From: an uncultured Coriobacteriaceae bacterium
Lineage (GTDB): Bacteria > Actinomycetota > Coriobacteriia > Coriobacteriales > Coriobacteriaceae
Assembly: GCA_944319885.1 (NCBI GenBank)
Contig: CALUFC010000001.1
Location: forward strand, 372,001 to 436,000
Reading direction: 5' to 3'
Length of the DNA stretch: 64,000 nt
How positions within the stretch are numbered: position 1 is the stretch's first letter; each line of letters opens with the position of its first letter. Made by a program: the position numbers and the translations under genes. A model generated the notes under the pieces. The model saw nothing but the letters and a program-made list of their open reading frames with translations. It had not been told where the DNA came from and made no database searches. Positions 25,854 through 35,054 of this stretch are shown one piece after another.

Positions 25854-26746
25854 CCGATGCATCCGCAACCGTCCAGGCGACGCTGCCCCGTCCCGTCACG
25901 CATACCTATGTGGACGATGCGCCGGTGCTCAAGGTCACCGGTCTTTCCAAGCGCTTCGGCGCCGGCTGCTCTTATTGCTCGGATCCCGAAGCGAAGCTCG
26001 AGCGCAACATCTGCCCCGTCTGCGGCACGGTGCACGCCGTTCGCAACGTTTCGCTCGAGGTGCATCCCGGCGAGATTTTAGGCATTGTGGGCGAGTCCGG
26101 CTCCGGCAAGTCCACGCTCATGCAGTGCCTCTACTTCGACCAGGATCCCACCGAGGGCGACATGCGCGTCGCCGCCTTCGACGGTGGTGCCGAGAACTGC
26201 TTTCTCGTATCTCGCCAGCAGCAGCGCTACATTCGCGACCGCATCTTTGGCATGGTGTACCAGAATCCCTACCTGGGGCTGCGCATGAACTTCTCGAGTC
26301 TCTCCAACATCGCCGAGAAGCAGATCGCGGCAGGGGTCCGCAACGTGCACCAGATGGTCGACCGCGGCGAAGAGCTCTTGGAGCGCGTCAAGATTCCGCT
26401 TCGCCGCAAGCAAGATCCGCCGCGCGCGTTCTCGGGCGGTATGCAGCAGCGCGTGCAGATTGCCAAGGCCCTCTCCAACGAGCCACCTGTGCTCTTCTTG
26501 GACGAGGTCACCACGGGTCTTGATCTCTCGGTGCAGGCACGCGTGCTCGATCTCATCCTCTCGCTTCGGCGCGATCTGGGCGTATCGATGGTGGTCGTTT
26601 CCCATGACCTCGGCGTTATCCGCCTGCTCGCCGACCGCACCATCGTCATGCTCGACGGCCAGGTGATCGAGCACGGCCTCACCGATCAGATCATGCAAGA
26701 TCCGCAGCATGCCTACACCCAGGAACTGGTTTATTCCCTGCTGTAA
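25850..26746 (+). CDS. phnK: C-P lyase ABC protein PhnK with a four-cysteine insert
   Basis: ABC-type ATPase that binds the C-P lyase core at PhnJ and is required in vivo. 298 residues from ATG 25850, with AAAGGAGG at 25835-25842. Walker A GESGSGKST, signature FSGGMQQRVQIAKAL and Walker B VLFLDEVTTGLD are present. E. coli PhnK is 252 residues. The extra length lies in an N-terminal ~25 residues and in an insert between the first strands carrying C40, C43, C55 and C58 (CxxC-x11-CxxC), a likely zinc or iron-sulfur site. The other operon ATPases lack it. Confidence 0.93.
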   Translation: MTDASATVQATLPRPVTHTYVDDAPVLKVTGLSKRFGAGCSYCSDPEAKLERNICPVCGTVHAVRNVSLEVHPGEILGIVGESGSGKSTLMQCLYFDQDPTEGDMRVAAFDGGAENCFLVSRQQQRYIRDRIFGMVYQNPYLGLRMNFSSLSNIAEKQIAAGVRNVHQMVDRGEELLERVKIPLRRKQDPPRAFSGGMQQRVQIAKALSNEPPVLFLDEVTTGLDLSVQARVLDLILSLRRDLGVSMVVVSHDLGVIRLLADRTIVMLDGQVIEHGLTDQIMQDPQHAYTQELVYSLL

Positions 26747-26787
26747 CGCACCCTCCCACAGCGGGATCTTTGTTTGGAGGACCTATC

Positions 26788-28062
26788 TTGTACGTCATCA
26801 GAAACGGCATCATCGTTCAGCCTGATCGGCTGCTCTTTGGCTATGAGCTCGTGGTTGAAGGCGATCGCATTGCCGCCATTCAGCGCCAGGGGATGCTCGA
26901 TGCCGAGGCCCGCGGCTTTGGCATCATCGACGCTCACGGCGGTTACGTAACGCCCGGCCTCGTGGACATCCACTCCGATTACATCGAGACGGTCATCTCG
27001 CCGCGCCCGACTGTGCTCATGGATTTCCCTACGGCGCTCTTCGAGGCGGAGCGCGAGCTGCTCGCGCATGGCATTACCACCATGTTCCATTCGCTTTCGG
27101 TGTACGGCTGCGACAAGATGGATGTGAAGCCGGTGCGCCAGTGGGAACGCACCGAGCAGCTCATGGCGCTCATCTCAGCGAGCAAGCGGACCGAGGGGCG
27201 CAACGCCCACCTCATCCGCCATCGCCTGCACCTGCGCCTCGAAATCGACAACGTCCATCTGGTCGACCAGGTTGAGCATCATCTCCGCTCCGGCGAGATC
27301 GATGAGCTCTCCTTCATGGACCACACACCCGGCCAGGGGCAGTACCGCGATATGGAGGTGTGGCGCCGGTCGTTCCGCGGCAAGAAGCTCTCCGACGAGG
27401 AGGCGCGCGAGATGGCCGCGCAAGCTCAGGCGGCACCTAAGTTGGGCTACGAGCAGCTGGCTTATCTCGCGGGCATCGCTCGCGAGCGGGGCATCGCGCT
27501 GGCGAGCCATGATGACGATTCGCTCGAGAAGCTCGACCTCATGCGCGAGCTCGGTTGCACCATTTCGGAGTTCCCCATCTCGCAGGAGGTTGCCGCCGCA
27601 GCGGTTGAGCGCGGCATGGCAACCGTGATGGGCACGCCGAACATCCTGCTCGGCAAGAGCCATTCGGGCAACCTCTCCGCGCGCGACGCGGTGCGCGCCG
27701 GTGTGGCAACCTGCCTTTGCTCGGATTACTATCCCACCGCAATGCTGCAGAGCGCGTTCGTGTTGCATCACGATTTCAAGCTGCCGCTTGAGCAGGCCTT
27801 CGCCATGCTCACGGTGAACCCCGCCCGCGCGGTGAAGATCGACCACGAGCTCGGCAGCCTCGAGGAGGGCAAGAAAGCGGACATCCTCGTGGTTCGCGAG
27901 GTGGAGGAGGGGCAGCGAAGCTACCCTGTCATCACGGCGGCGCTGGTAGACGGGCGCGTGGTTTCCCGCATGTGGTACCCGGCGCTGCCGAGCATGTCGG
28001 CCCGCTTCGCAACCGACGCCGCAACCCTTGCCGAGACGCTTGCCGATGAGGAGGTGCGCTAA
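26788..28062 (+). CDS. phnM: Ribophosphonate triphosphate hydrolase PhnM
   Basis: Amidohydrolase-superfamily enzyme that releases pyrophosphate from ribose-1-phosphonate triphosphate. 424 residues from a TTG at 26788, chosen because GGAGG lies 7 bp upstream (26776-26780) and no ATG fits; the sequence then starts YVIRNGIIVQPDRL, as PhnM does. Metal-site motifs: GLVDIHSDYIE, FMDHTPGQGQY, ASHDDDS and CSDYYPTAML. A 41-bp gap separates it from phnK. phnM precedes phnL, whereas E. coli has K-L-M. Confidence 0.93.
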   Translation: MYVIRNGIIVQPDRLLFGYELVVEGDRIAAIQRQGMLDAEARGFGIIDAHGGYVTPGLVDIHSDYIETVISPRPTVLMDFPTALFEAERELLAHGITTMFHSLSVYGCDKMDVKPVRQWERTEQLMALISASKRTEGRNAHLIRHRLHLRLEIDNVHLVDQVEHHLRSGEIDELSFMDHTPGQGQYRDMEVWRRSFRGKKLSDEEAREMAAQAQAAPKLGYEQLAYLAGIARERGIALASHDDDSLEKLDLMRELGCTISEFPISQEVAAAAVERGMATVMGTPNILLGKSHSGNLSARDAVRAGVATCLCSDYYPTAMLQSAFVLHHDFKLPLEQAFAMLTVNPARAVKIDHELGSLEEGKKADILVVREVEEGQRSYPVITAALVDGRVVSRMWYPALPSMSARFATDAATLAETLADEEVR

Positions 28063-28063
28063 C

Positions 28064-28777
28064 ATGACCGAGACACAGCGTCCCTTGCTTGAGATTCGAG
28101 ACCTGAGCAAGGGCTTCACCCTGCATGCCGCGAACCGCCGCGTGCGCGGCTGCGAGCACATTTCGCTCTCGGTAATGCCGGGGGAGTTCGTGGGCATCAC
28201 CGGACGTTCCGGATCGGGCAAGTCCACCATTCTGAAGTGCCTCTACCGCACGAATCTGCCCGAATCCGGCGAGATCATCTACGATTCGGCTGCCTTTGGT
28301 CCGGTTGACCTTGCCACGCTTGATGAGCGCAGGGTCATTTATCTGCGCAACTACGAAATCGGGTACATCTCGCAGTTCCTGGATGTTGTTCCGCGTACCA
28401 CCGCGCGCGAGATCGTGCGCGCCAGCGCCGCCGAGGCGTTTGAGGACGAGGCCGATATCGAGGCCGAGACCACGCGCATGCTCGAGCATTTCGACTTCCC
28501 GCGCCCGCTGTGGGATCTGTATCCCAATACGTTCTCGGGTGGCGAGAAGCTCAGGCTGAACATCGCCCGCGCCATGGTGCGCCGTCCGCGTCTGCTTCTG
28601 CTCGACGAGCCCACGGCCTCGCTCGACAATGCGAGCAAGCTCAAGGTGCGCGACCTGATCGAGCAACTCAAGGCGGGCGGCACCACGATGCTCGGCATCT
28701 TCCATGACCTGGAGTTTATGGAAGGCGTGTGCGACCGTGAGTACAACATGCAAGCGGGTGGGTTCGTAGCGGAATGA
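28064..28777 (+). CDS. phnL: C-P lyase ABC protein PhnL
   Basis: ABC-type ATPase needed with PhnG, H and I for forming ribose-1-phosphonate triphosphate. 237 residues from ATG 28064. Walker A GRSGSGKST, signature FSGGEKLRLNIARAM and Walker B LLLLDEPTASLD are visible; the H-loop region reads LGIFHDLEFMEGVCDR. Length matches E. coli PhnL (226). It overlaps the acetyltransferase gene by 4 bp (ATGA). Confidence 0.93.
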   Translation: MTETQRPLLEIRDLSKGFTLHAANRRVRGCEHISLSVMPGEFVGITGRSGSGKSTILKCLYRTNLPESGEIIYDSAAFGPVDLATLDERRVIYLRNYEIGYISQFLDVVPRTTAREIVRASAAEAFEDEADIEAETTRMLEHFDFPRPLWDLYPNTFSGGEKLRLNIARAMVRRPRLLLLDEPTASLDNASKLKVRDLIEQLKAGGTTMLGIFHDLEFMEGVCDREYNMQAGGFVAE

Positions 28778-29244
28778 GCGAGTCGACCCTTGCCGTGCGG
28801 CGGGCTGCGCGCTCAGACGAGGACCTCGTCTACCGGCTGCTGTGCGATATGGAGAGCGCTGCGTTTAAGCGGGAAGCGTTTTCTCAACGGTTTAGCGCGT
28901 TGCTTGCAGACGGCCACCGGCCGTGCTATATCGTGGAGGTCGATGGGGTCGCTGCCGGCTATCTGTCCCTGCGCATCGAGTGCCCGCTGCATCATGAGCG
29001 CCCGGTGGCAGAGATCGTCGAGCTCGTTGTTGCTCCCGAGGTGCGAAACCGGGGCGTGGGGTCGGCGCTCTTTGCTCACGTGTGCCAATGCGCCCGGCAA
29101 AGCGGTTGCGAGCTCATCGAGGTCCATTCGAAGCTCGCGCGCGTTGCGGCGCATCGGTTCTACGAGCGGATGGGGATGGTGAAGACGCACGTGCACCTCA
29201 CCAAGTCGTTGCTGGCGGGTGAGGGGCAGGCGGGCGAGTCATAA
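28774..29244 (+). CDS. phnO: Aminoalkylphosphonate N-acetyltransferase (PhnO-like)
   Basis: GNAT enzyme that in E. coli acetylates aminomethyl- and aminoethylphosphonates before C-P lyase attack. 156 residues, starting in the phnL stop. Acetyl-CoA binding motif A is VVAPEVRNRGVGSALFAHV. The stretch ECPLHHERPVAEIVELVV matches the LHH...GEIQELVV region of E. coli PhnO, and AHRFYERMGM follows as there. Operon position and sequence agree, so this is more than a generic GNAT assignment; substrate range is inferred. Confidence 0.85.
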   Translation: MSESTLAVRRAARSDEDLVYRLLCDMESAAFKREAFSQRFSALLADGHRPCYIVEVDGVAAGYLSLRIECPLHHERPVAEIVELVVAPEVRNRGVGSALFAHVCQCARQSGCELIEVHSKLARVAAHRFYERMGMVKTHVHLTKSLLAGEGQAGES

Positions 29245-29255
29245 GAGGAGGCATC

Positions 29256-30194
29256 ATGCTGAACATGGTTCGTGATGGTCTGGCGGCAGGGCGAGGGCTC
29301 GATTTGCATATGCATTCGACGTTCTCGGATGGTTCGTGCTCGGTTGCCGAGTTGATCGAGATGGCGCGCGCCGCCAAGCTGGCAGGTATTGCCGTGACCG
29401 ATCACGACAGCCTGACGCAACTCGCGCAGGTTCGAGCCGTTGCGCGCGAGGCTGAGTTCCCCGTGCTCGCGGGCATCGAGGTCTCCGCTGCCGATGCTCG
29501 CACGGGCAGAAAGGTGCACATCTTGGGCCTCGGGCTCGAGGCAACGCAGGATGGCTCCGGTCCTATCGAGCGCGTCGTTGCCCAGACGCTCGCCAACCGC
29601 GCCGCGAATACGCTCTGGCAGGCGTGGCGCATCGAGCGTGCCGCGCGCGCGGGCGATCTTGGCGCGTTGGATACAGATGCAGCTGCCATCGATTCTGGCT
29701 TTTCGGTTGATGCGGCAATCGATGTTGCCGGCGCGAGCACGGCTGTCTACAAACAGCACGTTATGGAGGCGCTTTGCCGCCTTCCGTATACCGATGCCGG
29801 CTATCAGAAGCTCTATCGAAGCGTGTTTAAAGGCGATGGTATCGCTGTGCGCGATATCTCGTATCCTGAGGCCGCCTGTGCCGTGCGGGCGATCTGCGAG
29901 CAGGGCGGCGTTGCCGTGCTCGCGCATCCGGGGCAGATGAACTCCTGGTCGATCATCCCCGATCTGGTTGCCGCGGGCTTGCGCGGCATCGAGGCATATC
30001 ATCCCGATCACGCCCCTGCAGACGAGCGCCGCGCGTGCGAGGCGGCGGCCGCGCATGGCCTGTTCGTAACCGGCGGCAGCGATTATCACGGGCGCTTCGG
30101 CGCGCCCGAGGCCGTTGGATGCGTTCGTTTGCCTGCGCGCGAGGTGCAGGATGCCTGCCTTGCGCTCTTTGAGCGGGAGGCGCAGCTCGCCTGA
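29256..30194 (+). CDS. PHP-family cyclic phosphate hydrolase (PhnP/PhnN substitute)
   Basis: 312 residues from ATG 29256, with AGAGGAGG upstream. Polymerase-and-histidinol-phosphatase domain with three-metal ligands: DLHMHSTFSDGS (16-27), TDHDS, AGIEVSA, HILGLG, LAHPGQ and GGSDYHG. A PHP enzyme of Eggerthella lenta is known to hydrolyse both ester bonds of 5-phosphoribosyl 1,2-cyclic phosphate, the PhnJ product, to ribose 5-phosphate and phosphate. This protein closes a phn operon that lacks phnP and phnN, so the same role is very likely. The middle segment (about 100-175) is a helical insert typical of this subfamily. The gene converges on the carboxypeptidase gene with only 13 bp between stops. 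Confidence 0.85.
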   Translation: MLNMVRDGLAAGRGLDLHMHSTFSDGSCSVAELIEMARAAKLAGIAVTDHDSLTQLAQVRAVAREAEFPVLAGIEVSAADARTGRKVHILGLGLEATQDGSGPIERVVAQTLANRAANTLWQAWRIERAARAGDLGALDTDAAAIDSGFSVDAAIDVAGASTAVYKQHVMEALCRLPYTDAGYQKLYRSVFKGDGIAVRDISYPEAACAVRAICEQGGVAVLAHPGQMNSWSIIPDLVAAGLRGIEAYHPDHAPADERRACEAAAAHGLFVTGGSDYHGRFGAPEAVGCVRLPAREVQDACLALFEREAQLA

Positions 30195-30207
30195 TACGTG
30201 CGAGGCG

Positions 30208-31581
30208 CTACGCTGTTTCGGGCGCTTCCTGCGGAACCTCGGCAAAGACAGCCGAGGGCGCCTCGCTCGGCTCGCCCGTAAAGAAGCGCACGAGCCGGTC
30301 GAAGCCAACCATGATGCGCTCGAAGATGCCGGGTGCCGCGACATCTTCTGCCGCCACCACCTCGACGGTAGCAAGGGCGGTGCCGTCTTGCGTGAGCGTG
30401 AGCGTGCCCGCGGCGTCTCCCTCGTGCACCTCGCCCGAAAGCGTCTCAAGCGATGCCTCGATTTCAACAGGTCCGCGCAGATTGAAGAACGTCACCTGCT
30501 GTTCGGGATCGGCCGCAACGACATCGACGGTTTTATCCGTCCAGTCTGCGAGCGTGGCCTCGCCTGCGATAGCGCGGCCCGCCGCGTCGTGGCGCTCGCT
30601 CGTCACGGCATCAACGGTAACGGTGTGGTCGTAGTACCACGTTGCGAGCGCGAGAGAGTCAACGAAGCGCGGCTCCTGCGCGGTCTTCTCCTCTTCTTCA
30701 GAGGGCTCTGCACAGCCTAGGACGACGGTGTAGATCTCACCCTGATTACGTGAGAACGCGCCGGCGAAGCACGAGCCGGCGTCATCGGTGAGGCCGGTTT
30801 TGACGCCGATGTTCCCCTCGATGCCCACCAGCTGGTTCACATCGCGCAGGTGCAGCGTCTTGGGCGTGCCGTCTGCCGCTGTGACCGTGATGTCTGCATC
30901 GCCCTGGCCCACGATGGCGCGGAACGTGTCGTTGTGCATCGCCGCTGCCACCATGGTGGCCACATCGCGCGCAGTTGAGTGCATCGAGCCCGCCCATTCG
31001 TCGAAGTCGAGACCATGGGGGTTCTCGAACACGGAGTTTTCCATGCCAAGTTCGGCTGCCTTCTCGTTCATGGCATCAATAAACGTTTGATAGGGGTTGC
31101 TCGATGCGGGGTCGATGAGTGCGCCCACCGAGGTGGCGATGGCCATGGCGGCATCGTTGCCCGAGGGGATGAGGAGAGCCCGCAGGGCGTCCTCGACGCT
31201 TAAGGTATCGCCCTCTTTGAGGTTCGAGGTCGACTCGCCCACGGTTGCGGCAGCGTGGTCGACGGTGACGGTGTCGGTGAGCTCGGCATGGTCGAGCGCC
31301 ACAAGCGCCGTCATGACCTTGGTGATCGAGGCGATTTTCACCTGGTCATCAGCACCGCGCTCGTACAGGACGGTGCCGTCTGCGTCCACCATGATGGCAT
31401 GCGGCGCGGCGATGTCGGGCATCTCCTCCTGCGCGATGCCGCGTGCGTCGGCGGTCTGGCCCAGCACGATGTCGGTTCCGCGCACCTCAGCTGCTGCCGG
31501 ACATGGCGGTCCCAGCGCCATAACGAGGATGGCGAGCGCGCCCAGCGCGCGCATGATGCTGCAGATACGGTTGGTCTTCAT
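30208..31581 (-). CDS. dacA: D-alanyl-D-alanine carboxypeptidase (penicillin-binding protein)
   Basis: Trims the terminal D-Ala from peptidoglycan side chains outside the membrane. 457 residues with a signal peptide (about 1-32, ending AAA). Active-site motifs of S11 peptidases: SITK (S85, K88), SGN (140-142) and KTG (261-263). The C-terminal beta domain and an amphipathic helix (about 420-437) follow, then a short acidic tail. GAGGGATC lies before the ATG. It is divergent from the response regulator at 31767 and unrelated to the phn genes. Confidence 0.94.
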   Translation of the reverse strand: MKTNRICSIMRALGALAILVMALGPPCPAAAEVRGTDIVLGQTADARGIAQEEMPDIAAPHAIMVDADGTVLYERGADDQVKIASITKVMTALVALDHAELTDTVTVDHAAATVGESTSNLKEGDTLSVEDALRALLIPSGNDAAMAIATSVGALIDPASSNPYQTFIDAMNEKAAELGMENSVFENPHGLDFDEWAGSMHSTARDVATMVAAAMHNDTFRAIVGQGDADITVTAADGTPKTLHLRDVNQLVGIEGNIGVKTGLTDDAGSCFAGAFSRNQGEIYTVVLGCAEPSEEEEKTAQEPRFVDSLALATWYYDHTVTVDAVTSERHDAAGRAIAGEATLADWTDKTVDVVAADPEQQVTFFNLRGPVEIEASLETLSGEVHEGDAAGTLTLTQDGTALATVEVVAAEDVAAPGIFERIMVGFDRLVRFFTGEPSEAPSAVFAEVPQEAPETA

Positions 31582-31766
31582 GGTGATCCCTCGGGTGTGT
31601 TTGGGCTGTGTCGGGCGGGTACGCGTAAGTATACCGGTGCCCTGTGCGCTTGGCGAGGTTCATGGTGCATATGTGCGCTCCTTCTTAAGGCGAGGTTAAG
31701 CTCGCGGCGCGGAGCGGGGCGGTGCGCGCTGCCGGGCATAATGGGAAGACGGGAAGGAGACATATC

Positions 31767-32465
31767 GTGGAGCCACGTATCCTCGTCGTAGACGACGAAA
31801 AGACCATTACGGACCTCGTTGGCATCTACCTGCGCAACGAGGGCTATCAGGTAACGCTTGCCTATACCGGCGCCGATGCCGCCCGTGCGATCCTGTCACA
31901 GGAGTTCGATTTGGCGGTGCTTGACATCATGCTGCCCGATATCGATGGGTTCGAGCTGCTGCGCACCATTCGCGCCGATCACACCTATCCGGTTATCATG
32001 CTCACGGCGCGCGATTCCCAGGCCGACAAGATCGAGGGCCTCACGCTCGGTGCCGACGATTACGTGGTCAAGCCGTTCCGTCCCCTCGAGCTCGTGGCGC
32101 GCGTTAAGGCGCAGCTCAGGCGTTATACGAGCTATGGCAGCCGTGACCAGGCCGAGGAGTCGCAGCTGCTTTCGGTTAACGGCCTTACTATCAACCGGGA
32201 CTCGCGCGTGGTAACCGTTGACGAGAAGCCGGTGCGTACCACGCCGCTCGAATATGCGATCCTGCTTTATCTGGTTGAGCACCAGGGCAAGGTCGTGCCG
32301 GTAGAGGAGTTGTTCCAGGCGGTCTGGAAAGAGGAGTTCATGGCGAGCTCTAACAACACCGTGATGGTGCATATCCGGCACCTGCGCGAGAAGATTGGCG
32401 ACGACGCGGCCAACCCGCGGTTCATTAAGAATATCTGGGGCGTCGGCTACACCATCGAGGGGTAG
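31767..32465 (+). CDS. OmpR-family response regulator
   Basis: 232 residues from a GTG at 31767, with AAGGAG 8 bp upstream. The receiver domain has DD (9-10), the phospho-acceptor D53 in VLDIMLPD and the VKPF lysine (about 102). The winged-helix effector domain ends RFIKNIWGVGYTIEG. Together with the kinase 36 bp downstream it resembles VanRS-like systems of Gram-positive bacteria. Cell-wall stress is a plausible signal given the neighbouring carboxypeptidase gene; that is inference. Confidence 0.92.
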   Translation: MEPRILVVDDEKTITDLVGIYLRNEGYQVTLAYTGADAARAILSQEFDLAVLDIMLPDIDGFELLRTIRADHTYPVIMLTARDSQADKIEGLTLGADDYVVKPFRPLELVARVKAQLRRYTSYGSRDQAEESQLLSVNGLTINRDSRVVTVDEKPVRTTPLEYAILLYLVEHQGKVVPVEELFQAVWKEEFMASSNNTVMVHIRHLREKIGDDAANPRFIKNIWGVGYTIEG

Positions 32466-32501
32466 CTTCCAGCTTGGGTGCAGTGAGGCGAAAGGGGAGA
32501 C

Positions 32502-33977
32502 GTGGGACTGCGCGATATGGTGCCAAAACAAGCTCCGCATGCGCCGGTGAACCCGGCGACGGGGGTGCCGAACAACGTGGCGGCTGGGCAAGCATCGGCA
32601 GGTCCGGTGCCAACCGGTTCCTCTGCGCCCGATATGGCCGCTTTCAGCCAGCCTGCCTCGGGTGAATCCGGTGCCGCAACGCCTGCAAGCGCCACAACCG
32701 CGAGTGTCGAGACCGCGTCTACCGTCTCCATACCAGACGTGGAGGCAAGCGTCCCCTCGCCGTGGGACTATGATTCCACGTGGAGCTTCCTCGAGCGGGC
32801 GCGCATGATCCTGGACAACCGCATCCTTTCGATCGCGATGCTCTTCATCCTGCTGTTCGTGGTGGTGGGTATCCAGAACCTGTTCGTCTTCCTTATCCTG
32901 TTGTTCGCCGGATACATTCTGCTCGACCGCTTCGTCTCGGTGCGCCGCTGCATCGTGCTGGGCGGCACTGCGTGGCTGCTCGTGATCTTTTTCGGTCATG
33001 TGCTCGACGAGAACACGACCGGCCCCATCGTCTTCGGGCTCGATCACCTCTTCATGTTCTGCGGATTTTTGCTCGCGCTGGCGGTATGCAGCGCATTCTT
33101 TGCCGGGCGCGCCATGTTCCACTACGGGTTCGACCAAGGGCAGGCCCATGCCGACCACGTGATCGCGCAGCACATGATCGATCGCCTGATCACGCGGCCC
33201 GCCAACTGGGATCGGCTCGACGGCGACTTCCTCGAGGTGGAGAGCGCCCTCAACCGCGTGCGCGAGCGCGAGCGCCTCACCGAGAAGGCGGCGTCCGACG
33301 AAGCGGGCCGCAAGGACGATCTGGTCACCTATCTGGCGCACGACCTCAAGACGCCGCTCGCGAGCGTGGTGGGATACCTCTCGCTGCTCGAAGAGGCACC
33401 CGATCTGCCCCAAGAGCAGCGCGTACGCTTCACCGGCATCGCGCTCGACAAGGCGCATCGCCTCGACGCGCTCATCGAGGAATTCTTCGACATCACGCGG
33501 TTCGACTTCCACGACATCGTGCTCACGCGCGGCTACGTGGACCTCAACCTCATGCTCGCGCAGGTGGCCGACGAGTTCTATCCAACGCTTGCCGAACAGC
33601 ATAAAGAAGCAATTGTCGAAGTGCCGCCGAAGCTCACCGTGCTCATCGATGGCGACAAGATGGCGCGCGTGTTCAACAACGTCATGAAGAACGCCATCGC
33701 GTACAGCTATGAGGGATCGACGATCCGTGTGAGCGCCGAGGCTCACGATGATGCGGTGGAGATTCGCTTCGAGAACCACGGCGATCCCATCCCGGAGCCC
33801 AAGCTCAAGGTGATCTTCGAGAAGTTCTACCGCCTGGATGCGGCGCGTGCCACCAATCGCGGCGGCGCGGGGCTGGGGCTCGCCATCGCCAAGGAGATCG
33901 TGAGCGCGCACGGCGGCACCATCGAGTGCGCATCGTCGCCCGAGCGCACGGTGTTCACCATCAGGTTGCCGCGATAG
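32502..33977 (+). CDS. Sensor histidine kinase
   Basis: 491 residues from a GTG at 32502, with AAAGGGGAG 6 bp upstream. The first ~85 residues are a Pro/Ala-rich, probably cytoplasmic extension. About four membrane helices follow (about 100-205). The H box is YLAHDLKTPLAS with H280, the N box NNVMKNAIAYS, and the G2 region GGAGLGLAIAKEI. Short loops leave no sizeable extracellular sensor domain, so the signal is likely read in the membrane, as in intramembrane-sensing or VanS-like kinases. Partner of the response regulator just upstream. Confidence 0.92.
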   Translation: MGLRDMVPKQAPHAPVNPATGVPNNVAAGQASAGPVPTGSSAPDMAAFSQPASGESGAATPASATTASVETASTVSIPDVEASVPSPWDYDSTWSFLERARMILDNRILSIAMLFILLFVVVGIQNLFVFLILLFAGYILLDRFVSVRRCIVLGGTAWLLVIFFGHVLDENTTGPIVFGLDHLFMFCGFLLALAVCSAFFAGRAMFHYGFDQGQAHADHVIAQHMIDRLITRPANWDRLDGDFLEVESALNRVRERERLTEKAASDEAGRKDDLVTYLAHDLKTPLASVVGYLSLLEEAPDLPQEQRVRFTGIALDKAHRLDALIEEFFDITRFDFHDIVLTRGYVDLNLMLAQVADEFYPTLAEQHKEAIVEVPPKLTVLIDGDKMARVFNNVMKNAIAYSYEGSTIRVSAEAHDDAVEIRFENHGDPIPEPKLKVIFEKFYRLDAARATNRGGAGLGLAIAKEIVSAHGGTIECASSPERTVFTIRLPR

Positions 33978-34076
33978 GGTGCTTTACAGGGTCCTGACAA
34001 TGCGCTTTCAGCCGCATGAAACGCAGCGCGTACCATCTCTTACGCTATAGAGCTATCCCCAAGGGAGGTACCAAGG

Positions 34077-34928
34077 TTGGTTACAGGCGATCAGTCATGG
34101 GCGGACGCCGTGCAGGAAGCGACCGCTCGAGAGATGGGAGCCGTTGCGGCGCAGGACGCTACGCCGGAGGCCAGCCATCCGGTGCGTCTTTCGGTTAAGC
34201 ATCTCAACTTGTACTACGGCGACCATCATGCGCTCAAGGATGTGAATATCGACATCCCCGATCGCGAGGTCACCTCGTTCATCGGGCCGTCCGGCTGCGG
34301 CAAGTCCACGCTGCTGCGCTGCCTCAACCGCATGAACGATCTGGTGAAGGACTGCCGTATCGAGGGCACCATCACGCTTGACGGCGAGGATATCTACCAG
34401 GACTACAACGTGACGAGCCTGCGCCAGCAGGTGGGCATGGTGTTCCAGCGCCCCAACCCGTTCCCCATGAGCATCTTCGACAACGTTGCCTATGGCCCGC
34501 GCGGTCTTGGCATCAAGAGCCATTCCGAGCTCGAGGGGATTGTGGAGGAGTCGCTGCGCCGCGCCGCCCTCTGGGACGAGGTGAAGGACAAGCTCAAGAG
34601 CCCGGGCTTGGGGCTTTCTGGCGGTCAGCAGCAGCGTCTGTGCATTGCCCGCGCCATTGCGGTGAAGCCGCAGGTGCTGCTCATGGACGAGCCTACCTCG
34701 GCGCTCGATCCCATTTCCACGCAGATGGTCGAGCAGCTGTGCATCGAGCTCAAGCAGCACTACACGCTCGTCGTGGTGACGCATAACATGCAGCAGGCGT
34801 CGCGCATCTCCGATACCGTGGCATTTTTCCTGTTGGGCGAACTGGTTGAGCATGCACCTACCGGCCAGCTCTTCAGTGCGCCGCGCGATCAGCGCACGGC
34901 AGACTACCTCACCGGGCGCTTTGGCTGA
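34077..34928 (+). CDS. pstB: Phosphate ABC transporter ATPase PstB, without its partners
   Basis: ATPase of the high-affinity phosphate importer. 283 residues from a TTG at 34077, with AAGGGAGG 8 bp upstream; ATG 34134 is a fallback. Walker [10 protein letters not shown], signature [15 protein letters not shown], Walker [14 protein letters not shown], and the PstB-typical [20 protein letters not shown] are intact. pstS, pstC, pstA and phoU are not adjacent: a kinase gene precedes it and a PhoB-like regulator follows. The first ~30 residues are an extra N-terminal stretch not needed for the fold. Confidence 0.92.
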   Translation: MVTGDQSWADAVQEATAREMGAVAAQDATPEASHPVRLSVKHLNLYYGDHHALKDVNIDIPDREVTSFIGPSGCGKSTLLRCLNRMNDLVKDCRIEGTITLDGEDIYQDYNVTSLRQQVGMVFQRPNPFPMSIFDNVAYGPRGLGIKSHSELEGIVEESLRRAALWDEVKDKLKSPGLGLSGGQQQRLCIARAIAVKPQVLLMDEPTSALDPISTQMVEQLCIELKQHYTLVVVTHNMQQASRISDTVAFFLLGELVEHAPTGQLFSAPRDQRTADYLTGRFG

Positions 34929-35054
34929 TACGTTTCCGGTTGATATCCTGTGCGTGTATGCTTCGCCCCGTGCTGCCCTTGATGCGCGCGGGGCGGTGTA
35001 TGATAACTACGACGTTGCCCGTGCGGCAGCCGGCTACGATCGGGAGACGCTTCG

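Noticed and set aside
31896-33911. 671-codon open frame on the minus strand opposite the first two-component system
   Set aside because: Shadow of the regulator and kinase genes, whose motifs are intact on the plus strand.
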